Origin: Oceanobacillus oncorhynchi
Lineage (GTDB): Bacteria > Bacillota > Bacilli > Bacillales > Amphibacillaceae
Direction of reading: 5' to 3'
Length of the DNA: 64,000 bases
Assembly (NCBI RefSeq): GCF_000821065.1
Contig: NZ_CDGG01000001.1
Span: 3,286,001-3,350,000 of the forward strand
Shown: positions 25,472 through 34,250 of the stretch, piece after piece
How the letters are laid out: each line of letters begins with the position of its first letter
Position numbering within the stretch: the stretch's first letter is position 1
Position numbers and translations under genes: made by a program
The notes under the pieces: generated by a model
The model's input: only the letters and a program-made list of their open reading frames with translations
What the model was told of the DNA's origin: nothing
Database searches by the model: none

Positions 25472-25520
25472 ACCGATCCGAAGAGCTGGATATATTTCCA
25501 GCTCTTCGGATCGGTCTTTT
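25472..25520 (+). terminator. Terminator of PTS/DRL/dehydrogenase operon
   Basis: ACCGATCCGAAGAGCTGGA and its reverse complement form a 19-bp stem with a six-base loop (25472-25515), followed by CTTTT. An additional weak inverted repeat (GTGCTGTATA / TATAGCAGCAC) lies at about 25361-25410. Confidence 0.9.
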
Positions 25521-25585
25521 ATTTTCGTAATGCGTTTGATTTCCCTTCTAGTCATCGTTCTAACTATACTGTTTGTTTTCAATTG

Positions 25586-27163
25586 TTAAGCATTTACGCC
25601 CTTATCTACAATATCCACTTTTTTTCTCTTATTTGCAATCAATGTAATCGCAAAAGATAATATAAAAGCTGCAAGCATGGCGATGATAAATCCGTATGGA
25701 TTATCAGATAAAAATGGTGTGGTGAATGTTGGAACGTAGGCGGTCCCGCGAACGTCGAACAGGCCGACTAGGGCGCCGCCGACTCCGGCAGATAAAATGG
25801 CACCGGCGAATACGATTTTATTTGAGAACATGAACGGATAGGCTGCTTCCACAAATGTTCCGAATCCCATATTGATCAAGAATCCTGGGGTTGCAGCAGC
25901 TGCTTCTCCTTTTTCCCTTGGAGCAACGATGTTTGCTAAGTTGATTCCAGCAGATACCATAACTAAACCAACCATATCAATGGCTCCTAAGAAGCTTACG
26001 CCTGTTTTTTCCATTTCTAATAATACGATTGGCAAAATAGCTGCATGGTATATCCCGCCTAAAATGGCCGGCCAAATAAGCAGACCGCCTAGTAACCCCG
26101 CTAAAATAGGGTTATATGCAATGGCTGCCTCGATTGCAATTTTAATTCCATCCCCGATGAACAATGCGATCGGCGCGAATAAAAAGTAGACTAATAGCCC
26201 TGCGGATAAACCGGCTAGGCCTCCAGTGACGATATTTACGGTTGTCATCGGAAATTTCCAGCTGATGCATTTTTGAAAGAAATAATGTACGAAAACTCCT
26301 GCTAAAATACCACCAATGAGACCGCCAATAATACCGCCATTAACGGATAATACACCAGCTACAACCCCGGCTACAATTGATACCTCGTCTAAATTAGACA
26401 CTTGTTTGGCGGCAATTGCAGCGATAATAATCGGAAGTGCTCCAATCATTATATCAAAAATATCTTCTAGACCACTGAATATCGGAATCTTACTTAACGC
26501 AAGAACAAGTGCCATCGCAATAAAACCAGGCAATGCAGAAACCATGATACCGCGAATATTCATATTTTTCCAAATGCTTCCGCTGTTTTCCGCATTCATT
26601 TTACTCGTGGTTCCAATAATTGGTTTATATGTTACATCCCAATATTTTGCAAGGGAGCTAATGAAAGAAATTGCTCGCGTTCGGTTCGTTGTACCAGTTG
26701 TTCCTGATTTAGCAATAACATTCGCACCTTGTGCGCTGATGGTTGCCATGGACGTTCCGCCTGTTCCGACGATCGGTATGTTCCTTTGAATGGCTGCGTT
26801 AATGACATTTTGATTGGCGCACTTTGGATCCGCACTCATGACGATTAACCCATCCACTGTTTGATTAAGTATAAGCGCAGCTATCTGCTCGTCTGTCTGT
26901 TTTGCTTGTTCGTTTATTTGTTCTAATGTATTTGGAGGGCTTTGTGTAACTTGCCCTTCTTCATCTAGACTAAAAAGGCTTGTTTTCGAGCTTGCTTTTG
27001 CTTGGTCCATGGAAACGTCAGAAGCAATAAATTGAACGGCAGCGATGTTAAAATCTGCAGCACTGCATTGGTTTTCAATTTCGTCTAATAATTTCCTTGG
27101 ATTTTTTCCTCCTAAATTGTACAGGTTGCCGCCGGAGCTACCTATGATAGCTATAGTTTTCAA
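25586..27163 (-). CDS. PTS IIC-like membrane protein with unknown N-terminal domain
   Basis: 525 residues. The C-terminal ~340 residues are hydrophobic and resemble fructose-type PTS IIC (GGIYHAAILPIVLLEMEKTG; ATPGFLINMGFGTFVEAAYP; GAILSAGVGGALVGLFDVRG). The first ~170 residues are a soluble alpha/beta domain (KTIAIIGSSGGNLYNLGG, LIVMSADPKCANQNVINAAI, GTGGTSMATISAQGANVIA) without the cysteine motif of a IIB domain, so it is not a normal IIBC protein. It may be a transporter using another IIB or none. TTG 27163 is chosen because TGGGGGA is 7 bases upstream; the reading from 27208 has no site. No PTS partner is adjacent. Confidence 0.7.
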   Translation of the reverse strand: MKTIAIIGSSGGNLYNLGGKNPRKLLDEIENQCSAADFNIAAVQFIASDVSMDQAKASSKTSLFSLDEEGQVTQSPPNTLEQINEQAKQTDEQIAALILNQTVDGLIVMSADPKCANQNVINAAIQRNIPIVGTGGTSMATISAQGANVIAKSGTTGTTNRTRAISFISSLAKYWDVTYKPIIGTTSKMNAENSGSIWKNMNIRGIMVSALPGFIAMALVLALSKIPIFSGLEDIFDIMIGALPIIIAAIAAKQVSNLDEVSIVAGVVAGVLSVNGGIIGGLIGGILAGVFVHYFFQKCISWKFPMTTVNIVTGGLAGLSAGLLVYFLFAPIALFIGDGIKIAIEAAIAYNPILAGLLGGLLIWPAILGGIYHAAILPIVLLEMEKTGVSFLGAIDMVGLVMVSAGINLANIVAPREKGEAAAATPGFLINMGFGTFVEAAYPFMFSNKIVFAGAILSAGVGGALVGLFDVRGTAYVPTFTTPFLSDNPYGFIIAMLAAFILSFAITLIANKRKKVDIVDKGVNA

Positions 27164-27561
27164 GATTATTCCCCCAGTAGAAAATTTCAATAAACAGGTT
27201 TTTAACACATTAGTATTTTAACATACTAAAGCGATAAAGTCTTTAAAGATTTAAAAGAAAGTGATTTGAGCGGCTAGGGAATAGATTTCTAAGATTCTGT
27301 TTAACAGATATCTTCATATTAAATGTTTTGTATTTGTTGAAATGAAATTTAACGCAGTGTAACTGGCTGGGGCTGGGGCTGCGATTACTCGCCCCACCGA
27401 AGAACTGTTGTGCGTCGAAAAATCCCCACTGAAGGAAGTTTCACTTTATCGAATGCTGTTTTTGTTGATTGAATGATTTCATCGAATTTTGTCTTATTTT
27501 ACTTTAGATTCCTCTTTTGATATAATCATCAATCATTGAGAGCAGTAAAGGAGAAGATGAA
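27164..27561. other. Intergenic region with repeat copy 2
   Basis: Divergent promoter region between the PTS IIC-like gene and mscS. Its middle is filled by the repeat at 27366-27449. No other feature is convincing. Confidence 0.5.
27366..27449. repeat. Interspersed intergenic repeat, copy 2
   Basis: Same element as 882-963: CTGCGATTACTCGCCCCA is identical and CCACTGAAGGAAGTTTCA is nearly so. Both copies are on the same strand and non-coding. Confidence 0.7.
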
Positions 27562-28389
27562 ATGGATTGGATAGAAAATATAAATTGGGAGCAGCTTCTA
27601 TTAGATACTGGATTTATTCTTTTAAAATTGATTGGAACGCTTATTGTATTTTATATTGTACGTGCTATTGGAAAGCGATTTATTCGGAATTCCTTTTCCA
27701 AAGCACAAGTGAAGAAAAAAATGTCGGCAGGCAGAACGAAAACGCTGCAGTCTTTAACCATTAGTACGTTTTCTTACGCTTTACTATTTGTTACGCTAGT
27801 GGTTGTTCTTGGTATTTTTGATATTAATGCCACTGGTTTAGTTGCCGGGGCTGGTGTGGTAGGACTGGCTATTGGCTTTGGTGCGCAAGGATTAGTCAGT
27901 GATGTAGTTACAGGCTTTTTCTTACTGCTGGAGAAGCAGGTGGATGTTGGTGATTATGTAACAGCTGCCGGATATGATGGGGTTGTAGAAGATGTCGGGC
28001 TCAGAACAATGCAAATTCGCAGCTTTGATGGCACGTTAAACTATGTACCTAATCGGGAAGTTACCTCCCTAAGCAACCACACCCGCGGGAATATGCAGGC
28101 TTTAGTGGATATTGTCATTCCATATAGTGATAATATTGATGAAGCAGTTGGCATTATTCAAACCGTTTGTGATGAAATGAAAGAAATGAATTCTAAAATC
28201 GTAGAAGGGCCCAATGTAATTGGTGTCCAAACGTTTGATACAGCTGCGGTAACTTTACGGGTTATTGCTAAGACAGAAATGATGGAGCAATGGGCAATAG
28301 AACGTGATTTACGAAAAGCGATTAAAGAAGCGCTTGATGCAAATCAGGACGATCCTGAAAAAACATATGCCGAACAGCCTCAGGGATAG
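27562..28389 (+). CDS. MscS-family mechanosensitive channel
   Basis: 275 residues. Three N-terminal membrane helices, the last being the pore helix with glycine/alanine packing (GAGVVGLAIGFGAQGLVSDV), then the beta domain beginning EKQVDVGDYV and YDGVVEDVGLRTMQIRSFDG, PNREV. This is the YkuT/YggB-like small-conductance channel which opens on hypo-osmotic shock and releases solutes. AAAGGAG is 9 bases before ATG 27562. A terminator follows, so it appears monocistronic. Confidence 0.92.
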   Translation: MDWIENINWEQLLLDTGFILLKLIGTLIVFYIVRAIGKRFIRNSFSKAQVKKKMSAGRTKTLQSLTISTFSYALLFVTLVVVLGIFDINATGLVAGAGVVGLAIGFGAQGLVSDVVTGFFLLLEKQVDVGDYVTAAGYDGVVEDVGLRTMQIRSFDGTLNYVPNREVTSLSNHTRGNMQALVDIVIPYSDNIDEAVGIIQTVCDEMKEMNSKIVEGPNVIGVQTFDTAAVTLRVIAKTEMMEQWAIERDLRKAIKEALDANQDDPEKTYAEQPQG

Positions 28390-28435
28390 GTGAAGACATA
28401 AAAATACATTTAGTAAGAAGAATAATGTTATTTTG

Positions 28436-28471
28436 AAACAAAAAGGCTTTCGATCAATCGATGCCTTTTTT
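28436..28471 (+). terminator. Terminator after mscS
   Basis: AAAAAGGC and GCCTTTTTT flank a GATCAATCGAT-containing loop, followed by T residues. Confidence 0.75.
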
Positions 28472-28788
28472 GTTTGATTTTATTTAAAAGGGGGATAAAA
28501 GATGAAACAGGAGTGGTCTGGTGATTATAAGGAATAATCGCTATTTATTTTCTTAATAAAAGAAATAATCTTAATTTTATAATAGGACTTTTGAATCAAC
28601 TTTATTTCTGAAGCAGATGTTTTTTATTTAGAGAGTCATAGATGCACGCACATCCTGTATAATAGTGTCATGATAAAGATACATATACAATTTTCTTTTA
28701 CTAAGAAATAGAAAACAAACAAAATTTTGATTGCTGAGCAGGTAAGAAATAATGAGCATTTGCAAAATAAGCTTTAGGAGTGAGTTGG
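28472..28788. other. Intergenic region before hemAT
   Basis: AT-rich. ATG 28501 with GGGGG upstream opens only 11 codons, too short to call a gene. No other feature seen. Confidence 0.4.
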
Positions 28789-30078
28789 TTGAGAAGTATT
28801 TTTCGTAAAGATGAGAGAGAAGAGAGTTTATTGGAAAGCAGTAAAGAAGTAACTGTGGTTTTAGAGAAGCTGCAGCAAACCGATTTAGCGTTACAGCTGA
28901 AAATATCCAGGTTAACAAAGCAGGATTTGGCTGTTGCCAGATTATTGAAGCCGGTGATTCAAGAAAATATTGATATTATTATCGATGCTTTCTATGCTAA
29001 TTTGGCACTTTCTCCAGAGTTAATGGATATTATCGAAGACAACAGTTCGGTCAGCCGATTAAAACAAACATTGGCAACACACGTTATAGAAATGTTTTCC
29101 GGAGAAATTAATCAAGCATTTATTGACAAGCGCCGGAGGATTGCCCAGGTGCATGTACATATTGGTTTGCAGCCTAAATGGTATATCGCTTCCTTTCAAG
29201 AGCTGTTCTTTCAAATATCCAAGCTAGTATCAGATACATATCAGGACAAAGAAAACTTTTTGTATGCGATACAGGTGGTAAATAAGCTGTTGAATTTCGA
29301 GCAGCAGATCGTCTTAGAAGCATATGAAGCAGATATTGAAGAGAAAAGAGCTGTGATGGATGAAAAGAATCAAAACCTGATTACTTCCATGAGAGAAACA
29401 GCTGAGAACTTGAGCTTCTTGTCTTCGGAAACGAATCAGTCTGTGATAAAAATGGTAGATCAAGCAAATCGAATCAATCAAATATCCAAGCAAGGGGAAG
29501 AAATTGCTGCCGCCACAAGTGAATCAGCACAGCAGGGGATGGAGCAGACACAGACAACGAATGCAGGCATGTCCCATTTGGATAAGCATATGGCACTTGT
29601 CGTAGAAAGGTTGGAACAATTAACGGGCAGTGCCGAAAAAATCAAATCGGTGATTTCTATTGTAGAGTCGATTGCGGGGCAGACAAATTTATTAGCTCTA
29701 AATGCGTCTATCGAAGCAGCAAGAGTTGGTGAGCAAGGAAAAGGCTTTGCTGTGGTAGCGGATGAGGTGCGTAAACTTGCGGAGCAATCAGCGAAAGCTG
29801 TTGCTGAAGTAAGCGATTTGATCCTGGAGACAAACGAACAGGTTGCAAATAGCCGGGAAGCGATTAGAGAAACACAGGAAGAAGTAACATCCGTCCGTGA
29901 ACAAACAGCGAAAACAGCAGAAATATTAAGGAAGGTTTCGGAATCTATGGCCCGTATTTCGCAAAACAGCAGTCAGATTCAACAATCATTGGAAGAAAAT
30001 CAGCACAGTATCAGTGAAGTAGAATCTTCCATGGGTGAGATTGAGAATTACTCTCTGAAATTTAATGAAATGGAATGA
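28789..30078 (+). CDS. hemAT: HemAT-type globin-coupled aerotaxis transducer
   Basis: 429 residues, the length of B. subtilis HemAT. Residues ~25-180 are a protoglobin sensor; the heme-ligand histidine lies in [15 protein letters not shown] (His122 or His124). The rest is a soluble methyl-accepting signalling domain with the hairpin tip [25 protein letters not shown]-type sequence and [12 protein letters not shown]. There is no membrane segment. It senses O2 and signals to CheA/CheW. I choose TTG 28789, with AGGAG 8 bases before; GTG 28780 overlaps this site. No che genes are next to it. Confidence 0.92.
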   Translation: MRSIFRKDEREESLLESSKEVTVVLEKLQQTDLALQLKISRLTKQDLAVARLLKPVIQENIDIIIDAFYANLALSPELMDIIEDNSSVSRLKQTLATHVIEMFSGEINQAFIDKRRRIAQVHVHIGLQPKWYIASFQELFFQISKLVSDTYQDKENFLYAIQVVNKLLNFEQQIVLEAYEADIEEKRAVMDEKNQNLITSMRETAENLSFLSSETNQSVIKMVDQANRINQISKQGEEIAAATSESAQQGMEQTQTTNAGMSHLDKHMALVVERLEQLTGSAEKIKSVISIVESIAGQTNLLALNASIEAARVGEQGKGFAVVADEVRKLAEQSAKAVAEVSDLILETNEQVANSREAIRETQEEVTSVREQTAKTAEILRKVSESMARISQNSSQIQQSLEENQHSISEVESSMGEIENYSLKFNEME

Positions 30079-30140
30079 TAGTTTGTTATTACCGCAATTT
30101 TAAAAACGCTTAAAGAATCTTGACGGAATGAGGAATATAC

Positions 30141-30968
30141 ATGAGACAATCCTATTTTTATTTAAAGCTGGAATCCCACGAGCTGCCAATGGCTTATAAA
30201 AAAGAGAACCGTCGTGTGCGGGTATTATTGCCAAAGGATTATGGGAAAGAAAAGGATCGGCATTATCCTGTTGTGTATATGCATGACGGGCAAAATGTTT
30301 TTTACAGCAGTGAAGCCTACAGCGGTTATTCATGGAAGGTGATTCCGGCAATAAAACGGAATCCGGATTTGCCCAAAATGATTATTGTCGGGATTGATAA
30401 TGGCGAAAGAGACCGCATTAATGAATATACACCATGGAAAATAACGGAAAGCCCGCTCCCGGAGGATATTGAATTGGGAGGAAGAGGCGCTGAATTTGCT
30501 GAATTTATTATGACAGTAGTAAAGCCTTTTATCGATGAACATTATCGAACTAAACCAGATAAATACCATACGGCAATGATTGGCAGCTCCCTTGGCGGAA
30601 ATATTTCTGCTTTTATGGGAATTGAATATAAGGATCAAATCGGCGGCCTGGGGATTTTTTCGCTTGCTAACTGGATTACTAACAAAGCATTTGACCATTA
30701 TATGGAAAGAGAAACGTTAGATCCGGAACAGCGTGTGTATGTCCAAGTCGGGACAGAGGAGGGTGACGACGCGGACCGGCAATTAATGTATGGTAATATG
30801 AAGCAGGCGTATATCGACTGTTCGCTAAAGTATTATAAACAGCTGGTCAAAGGCGGTATTCCTATCGACCATATCGATTTAAATATTTTTTCGGATGAGG
30901 AGCATAATGAGGAAGCCTGGTCAAAGCATCTTCCGGAATGTTTTCGATTCTTAGGTGCAAATTGGTGA
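30141..30968 (+). CDS. Alpha/beta hydrolase, esterase D/YbbA-like
   Basis: 275 residues, of the putative esterase family PF00756 (enterochelin-esterase-like, as YbbA). HYPVVYMHDGQNVF contributes the oxyanion region, the nucleophile is Ser in IGSSLGGNISAF, and the C-terminal EEHNEEAWSKHLPE supplies the histidine (DEEHNE). It lacks a signal peptide, so acts in the cytoplasm. ATG 30141 has TGAGGA upstream. Its neighbours are an ATP-grasp protein and a second esterase, a combination that may form one pathway. The substrate is unknown; a siderophore ester is one candidate but no siderophore genes are present. Confidence 0.85.
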   Translation: MRQSYFYLKLESHELPMAYKKENRRVRVLLPKDYGKEKDRHYPVVYMHDGQNVFYSSEAYSGYSWKVIPAIKRNPDLPKMIIVGIDNGERDRINEYTPWKITESPLPEDIELGGRGAEFAEFIMTVVKPFIDEHYRTKPDKYHTAMIGSSLGGNISAFMGIEYKDQIGGLGIFSLANWITNKAFDHYMERETLDPEQRVYVQVGTEEGDDADRQLMYGNMKQAYIDCSLKYYKQLVKGGIPIDHIDLNIFSDEEHNEEAWSKHLPECFRFLGANW

Positions 30969-31204
30969 TAGAGATAGCTGTTTAAAAATTGATAGAATCC
31001 GTCGGAAATCATTGTGAGTTTGAGTTGGTTCATGGTTGATTAACTTCATCAAATTGGATGAAACGGCGGTTTCTTTCGAGTATTTTTTTATTATCTAATC
31101 TTATTTGACAATTTTCTAAAAATTATATTGATTTTAAATTAAAAAAATGGTATTTTAACAGGTAATCTAATGATTTTTACCTAGGTAACGAAAGGAGAAA
31201 TAAT

Positions 31205-32374
31205 ATGAATTATATCCTAATTTCACCATATTATCCCAAGAATTTTCAGACTTTTGCGCATCGTTTAAAAAGTGCAGGCGTTCAAGTATTTGGAATTGGG
31301 GAAGAGCTTTATGATCAATTAGGTTCAGAATTACAAAAATCGTTAAGCGAATATTATCGGGTCAATAGTTTAGAAAATGTTGATGAAGTAAAGCGTGCTG
31401 TAGCGTTTTTGTTTTTTAAGCATGGCCCGATTGACCGAATTGAGTCTAATAATGAACACTGGTTAGAGCTTGATGCGCAGCTTCGTGAACAATTTAATGT
31501 GTATGGGAATAAAACAGCTGACTTGAAAAAGGTAAAGTTTAAATCGGAAATGAAAAAGCTGTTTAAAAAAGCTGGTGTGCCAGTGGTAGAGGGCTATGTC
31601 GTAAAAAATAAAGAGGATTTGTCGAAAGCTGTGGAAAAATTAGGGCTTCCTGTAATTGCGAAGCCGGATAGTGGTGTCGGCTCGGCTGCGACCTTTAAAT
31701 TGAGTTCAGATGAAGATATACGTCATTTTGAAGCGGAATTGCAGGAAACAACCGTTTATTTCCTGGAGCCTTATGTGGAAGGCGGAAAGCTGTGTACGTT
31801 TGATGGCCTGACGGATCAAAATGGAGATATTGCTTTTCAGACAAGTTTTACATATAATGTGCCGACATTAGAGCTCGTTCAGGGGCAGCTGGATCTATTC
31901 TATGTTATTCAGAAGGAAATTGATCCGAAGCTTGAAGCATACGGGAAAGCGATTGTGAAAATCTTTGGCATGAAGGAACGTTTTTTTCATATTGAGTTTT
32001 TCCAATTAGAAAATGGAGATTACGTGGCGCTGGAGTATAATAACCGTCTGGCTGGCGGCTACACCATTGATATGTATAACTATGCTTACTCGATTGATTT
32101 ATTTGCACAGTATGCTTCTTTGGTAACAGGAAGCGGATTTAAGAAGCCGGATGTTCCGAATCAATATTGTATTGGAGTTACCCAGCGGGACGCCTATCAA
32201 TACCAAAACAATACCAAAGCAATCCGTGATAAATTCGGAGACAGGGTAAAGTTTGCTGAGCGTATGCCGGAAGCATTTGCCCATCTGCAGGGAAATCAAT
32301 TTTATGCAATCAATGCGGATACGGAAGAAGAGGTTAATGAAATTACTCGTTTTGTACATGAACGAAAAAAATAG
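31205..32374 (+). CDS. ATP-grasp domain ligase of unknown substrate
   Basis: 389 residues. Rossmann-like N-terminal domain (NYILISPYYPKNF), then an ATP-grasp fold: LPVIAKPDSGVGSAATFK for the nucleotide loop and lysine, VYFLEPYVEGG for the hinge, and IEFFQ...YVALEYNNRLAGG for the metal site. It resembles biotin-carboxylase/carbamoyl-phosphate-type single-chain ATP-grasp enzymes, which join a carboxylate to an amine or thiol through acyl phosphate. AAAGGAG lies before ATG 31205. Only 17 bp separate it from the downstream esterase, so the pair is an operon. Confidence 0.85.
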   Translation: MNYILISPYYPKNFQTFAHRLKSAGVQVFGIGEELYDQLGSELQKSLSEYYRVNSLENVDEVKRAVAFLFFKHGPIDRIESNNEHWLELDAQLREQFNVYGNKTADLKKVKFKSEMKKLFKKAGVPVVEGYVVKNKEDLSKAVEKLGLPVIAKPDSGVGSAATFKLSSDEDIRHFEAELQETTVYFLEPYVEGGKLCTFDGLTDQNGDIAFQTSFTYNVPTLELVQGQLDLFYVIQKEIDPKLEAYGKAIVKIFGMKERFFHIEFFQLENGDYVALEYNNRLAGGYTIDMYNYAYSIDLFAQYASLVTGSGFKKPDVPNQYCIGVTQRDAYQYQNNTKAIRDKFGDRVKFAERMPEAFAHLQGNQFYAINADTEEEVNEITRFVHERKK

Positions 32375-32391
32375 AGACAGGGGATTTGACA

Positions 32392-33132
32392 ATGCAGATG
32401 GAACAGTTAAGCCATTGGAGCGGAGAATTAGGAAGGGAGATGCCATTAAACAGATATGGACACAGCGGTACACCAATTATTGTGTTTCCATCATCCGGCG
32501 GGTCACATTATGAATACTATGATTTTGGAATGATTGATGCGTGTCAGGAATTTATTGAAGCGGGAAAGGTGCAATTTTTCGCGTTAGCCAGCGTGGATAG
32601 CGAGAGCTGGCTGCATGATTCCAAGCCGCCGCATGACCGCGCATTAGCTCATGAGGCGTACGATCGTTATGTCATTTCAGAAGCAATTCCATTTATTCAA
32701 CATAAAACAAACTGGTTCCATCCAATGATGACAACCGGCTGCAGCATGGGGGCTTATCATGCGCTCAACTTTTTCTTAAGGCACCCGGATGTTTTTCAGA
32801 CGACGGTGGCCCTCAGCGGTATATACGATGCACGCTTCTTTTTCGGAGATTATGGAAATGACCCGCTTGTCTATGAAAATTCACCGAGTGATTATATCTG
32901 GAATCAGAATGATGGCTGGTTTATCGATCATTACCGTTCAGCCGATATTATTGTCTGTACCGGCCTTGGGGACTGGGAGCAGGATGGACTGCCTTCATTT
33001 TATACATTGAAAAAAGCGTTTGAAGAGAAGCAGATTCCTGCCTGGTTTGATGAATGGGGCGAAGATGTTTCCCATGATTGGATTTGGTGGCGGAAGCAAA
33101 TGCCTTATTATCTGGAAAAATTGTTTTCCTAA
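32392..33132 (+). CDS. Esterase-family alpha/beta hydrolase
   Basis: 246 residues from ATG 32392 (AGGGG 8 bases upstream). PIIVFPSSGGSHYEYYDFGM is the oxyanion region, TGCSMGAYHALNFF holds the nucleophile Ser, and DEWGEDVSHDWIWW the catalytic His. It belongs to the S-formylglutathione-hydrolase/Esterase_phd group but not to FrmB. It directly follows the ATP-grasp gene and ends the three-gene cluster with a terminator after it. Paralogy to the hydrolase at 30141 is distant. Substrate unknown. Confidence 0.85.
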   Translation: MQMEQLSHWSGELGREMPLNRYGHSGTPIIVFPSSGGSHYEYYDFGMIDACQEFIEAGKVQFFALASVDSESWLHDSKPPHDRALAHEAYDRYVISEAIPFIQHKTNWFHPMMTTGCSMGAYHALNFFLRHPDVFQTTVALSGIYDARFFFGDYGNDPLVYENSPSDYIWNQNDGWFIDHYRSADIIVCTGLGDWEQDGLPSFYTLKKAFEEKQIPAWFDEWGEDVSHDWIWWRKQMPYYLEKLFS

Positions 33133-33138
33133 AATGCT

Positions 33139-33173
33139 AAAACACTAGTACAATAAAAGTGCTGGTGTTTTTT
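33139..33173 (+). terminator. Terminator after ATP-grasp/esterase operon
   Basis: AACACTAGTAC and GTGCTGGTGTT pair through G-U contacts around AATAAAA, followed by a T run. Confidence 0.6.
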
Positions 33174-33246
33174 AATGGGGAAAATTTGGTAGAGGGAGCA
33201 GTTATATGCTCCCTGCTGAAAAATAGATGGATAAAGAGGTTAAAAG

Positions 33247-34098
33247 ATGAAACGAACTAAGAAAACCAAAAACAATTTAAAAAGAGGGATTATATTAAGC
33301 GTTCTCCTGCTGGCAATGCTTTCATTGCTGATTAAAGTATATTTTGATACAAACACTTTTAAGATTAATAGAGAGCAGTTTTCCAGTGTGAAGCTGGAGG
33401 CTGATAAGGAGCTATCTGTACTGCAAATAACGGATGTACATAGCCGGTTGTTTGGGGAAGATAATGAAAGGGTGCTCGAAAAGGCGAGAGAGCTGGATGC
33501 GGATATCATTGTGCTGACAGGAGATTTGATTGACCGGAAAACAGAAGATCTGGAGATAGCCTTTGAACTGGCAGAGGCTTTAGTACAGGTAAACCCGGAT
33601 ACCTATTTTGTCACTGGCAATCATGAGCATGAAAATCCGGAGAAAGAGGCTTTTTTGGCCGGATTAGAGAAGAGAGGAGTACGCATTCTAAGCAATGAAC
33701 ATACACAATTTGAAAAAGATGGCCAGCTGTTTAATATGGTTGGCGTGAATGACGTATCCACAAATCATGAAGATATGTCTTCGGCTTTTTCCAACGTAGA
33801 TACGGATAAATATACCATTCTACTTTCTCATGCTCCCGCCGTTATTCAGAAATACCCGGAGGTTGATGCGGATATCGTGTTAAGCGGTCATACCCATGGC
33901 GGACAGGTAAGACTGCCGTTCATAGGGGCGCTTGTTGCTCCGGATGAGGGACTGCTGCCGGAATTACAGAAGGGCGTATATCCATTAGGCGATGCGCGTT
34001 ATTTGTATATTGACAGCGGTCTGGGGACTTCTGCATTGCCAATACGATTTCTTAACCAGAGTCAGATCAGTTTGATTACGATTCAACCGGAACAATAG
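33247..34098 (+). CDS. Membrane-anchored calcineurin-like phosphoesterase
   Basis: 283 residues. An N-terminal basic stretch and one membrane helix (IILSVLLLAMLSLLIKVYF) anchor it. The metallophosphoesterase motifs follow in order: QITDVHSRLFG, LTGDLIDRK, TGNHEHE, LSHAP and LSGHTHGGQ. It resembles YkuE/YaeI-type enzymes that hydrolyse phosphodiesters or lipid pyrophosphates at the membrane. AAAGAGG is upstream of ATG 33247. It stands alone between two terminators. The natural substrate is not known. Confidence 0.88.
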   Translation: MKRTKKTKNNLKRGIILSVLLLAMLSLLIKVYFDTNTFKINREQFSSVKLEADKELSVLQITDVHSRLFGEDNERVLEKARELDADIIVLTGDLIDRKTEDLEIAFELAEALVQVNPDTYFVTGNHEHENPEKEAFLAGLEKRGVRILSNEHTQFEKDGQLFNMVGVNDVSTNHEDMSSAFSNVDTDKYTILLSHAPAVIQKYPEVDADIVLSGHTHGGQVRLPFIGALVAPDEGLLPELQKGVYPLGDARYLYIDSGLGTSALPIRFLNQSQISLITIQPEQ

Positions 34099-34102
34099 CA
34101 TG

Positions 34103-34146
34103 AAAGAAGCAATGCCTGTTTTTTTACGAAGGTATTGCTTCTTTTT
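34103..34146 (+). terminator. Terminator after phosphoesterase gene
   Basis: AAAGAAGCAAT and ATTGCTTCTTT pair around a T-rich loop, followed by TT. Confidence 0.85.
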
Positions 34147-34250
34147 ATGCTAAAAACCTGTCATTTAATTTACGGAATATATAGTGATATAATAGAAAAC
34201 AAATCGCATTTACATAAAATAAAGACAGTTTAAGGGGGATTTTCTTTTTC

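Noticed and set aside
25872-26789. Long plus-strand frames opposite the PTS IIC-like gene
   Set aside because: Antisense shadows of a hydrophobic coding region; rich in Ile/Pro/Ala without motifs.
28501-28536. 11-codon frame with GGGGG upstream (MKQEWSGDYKE)
   Set aside because: Too short to support as a gene without conservation or expression data.
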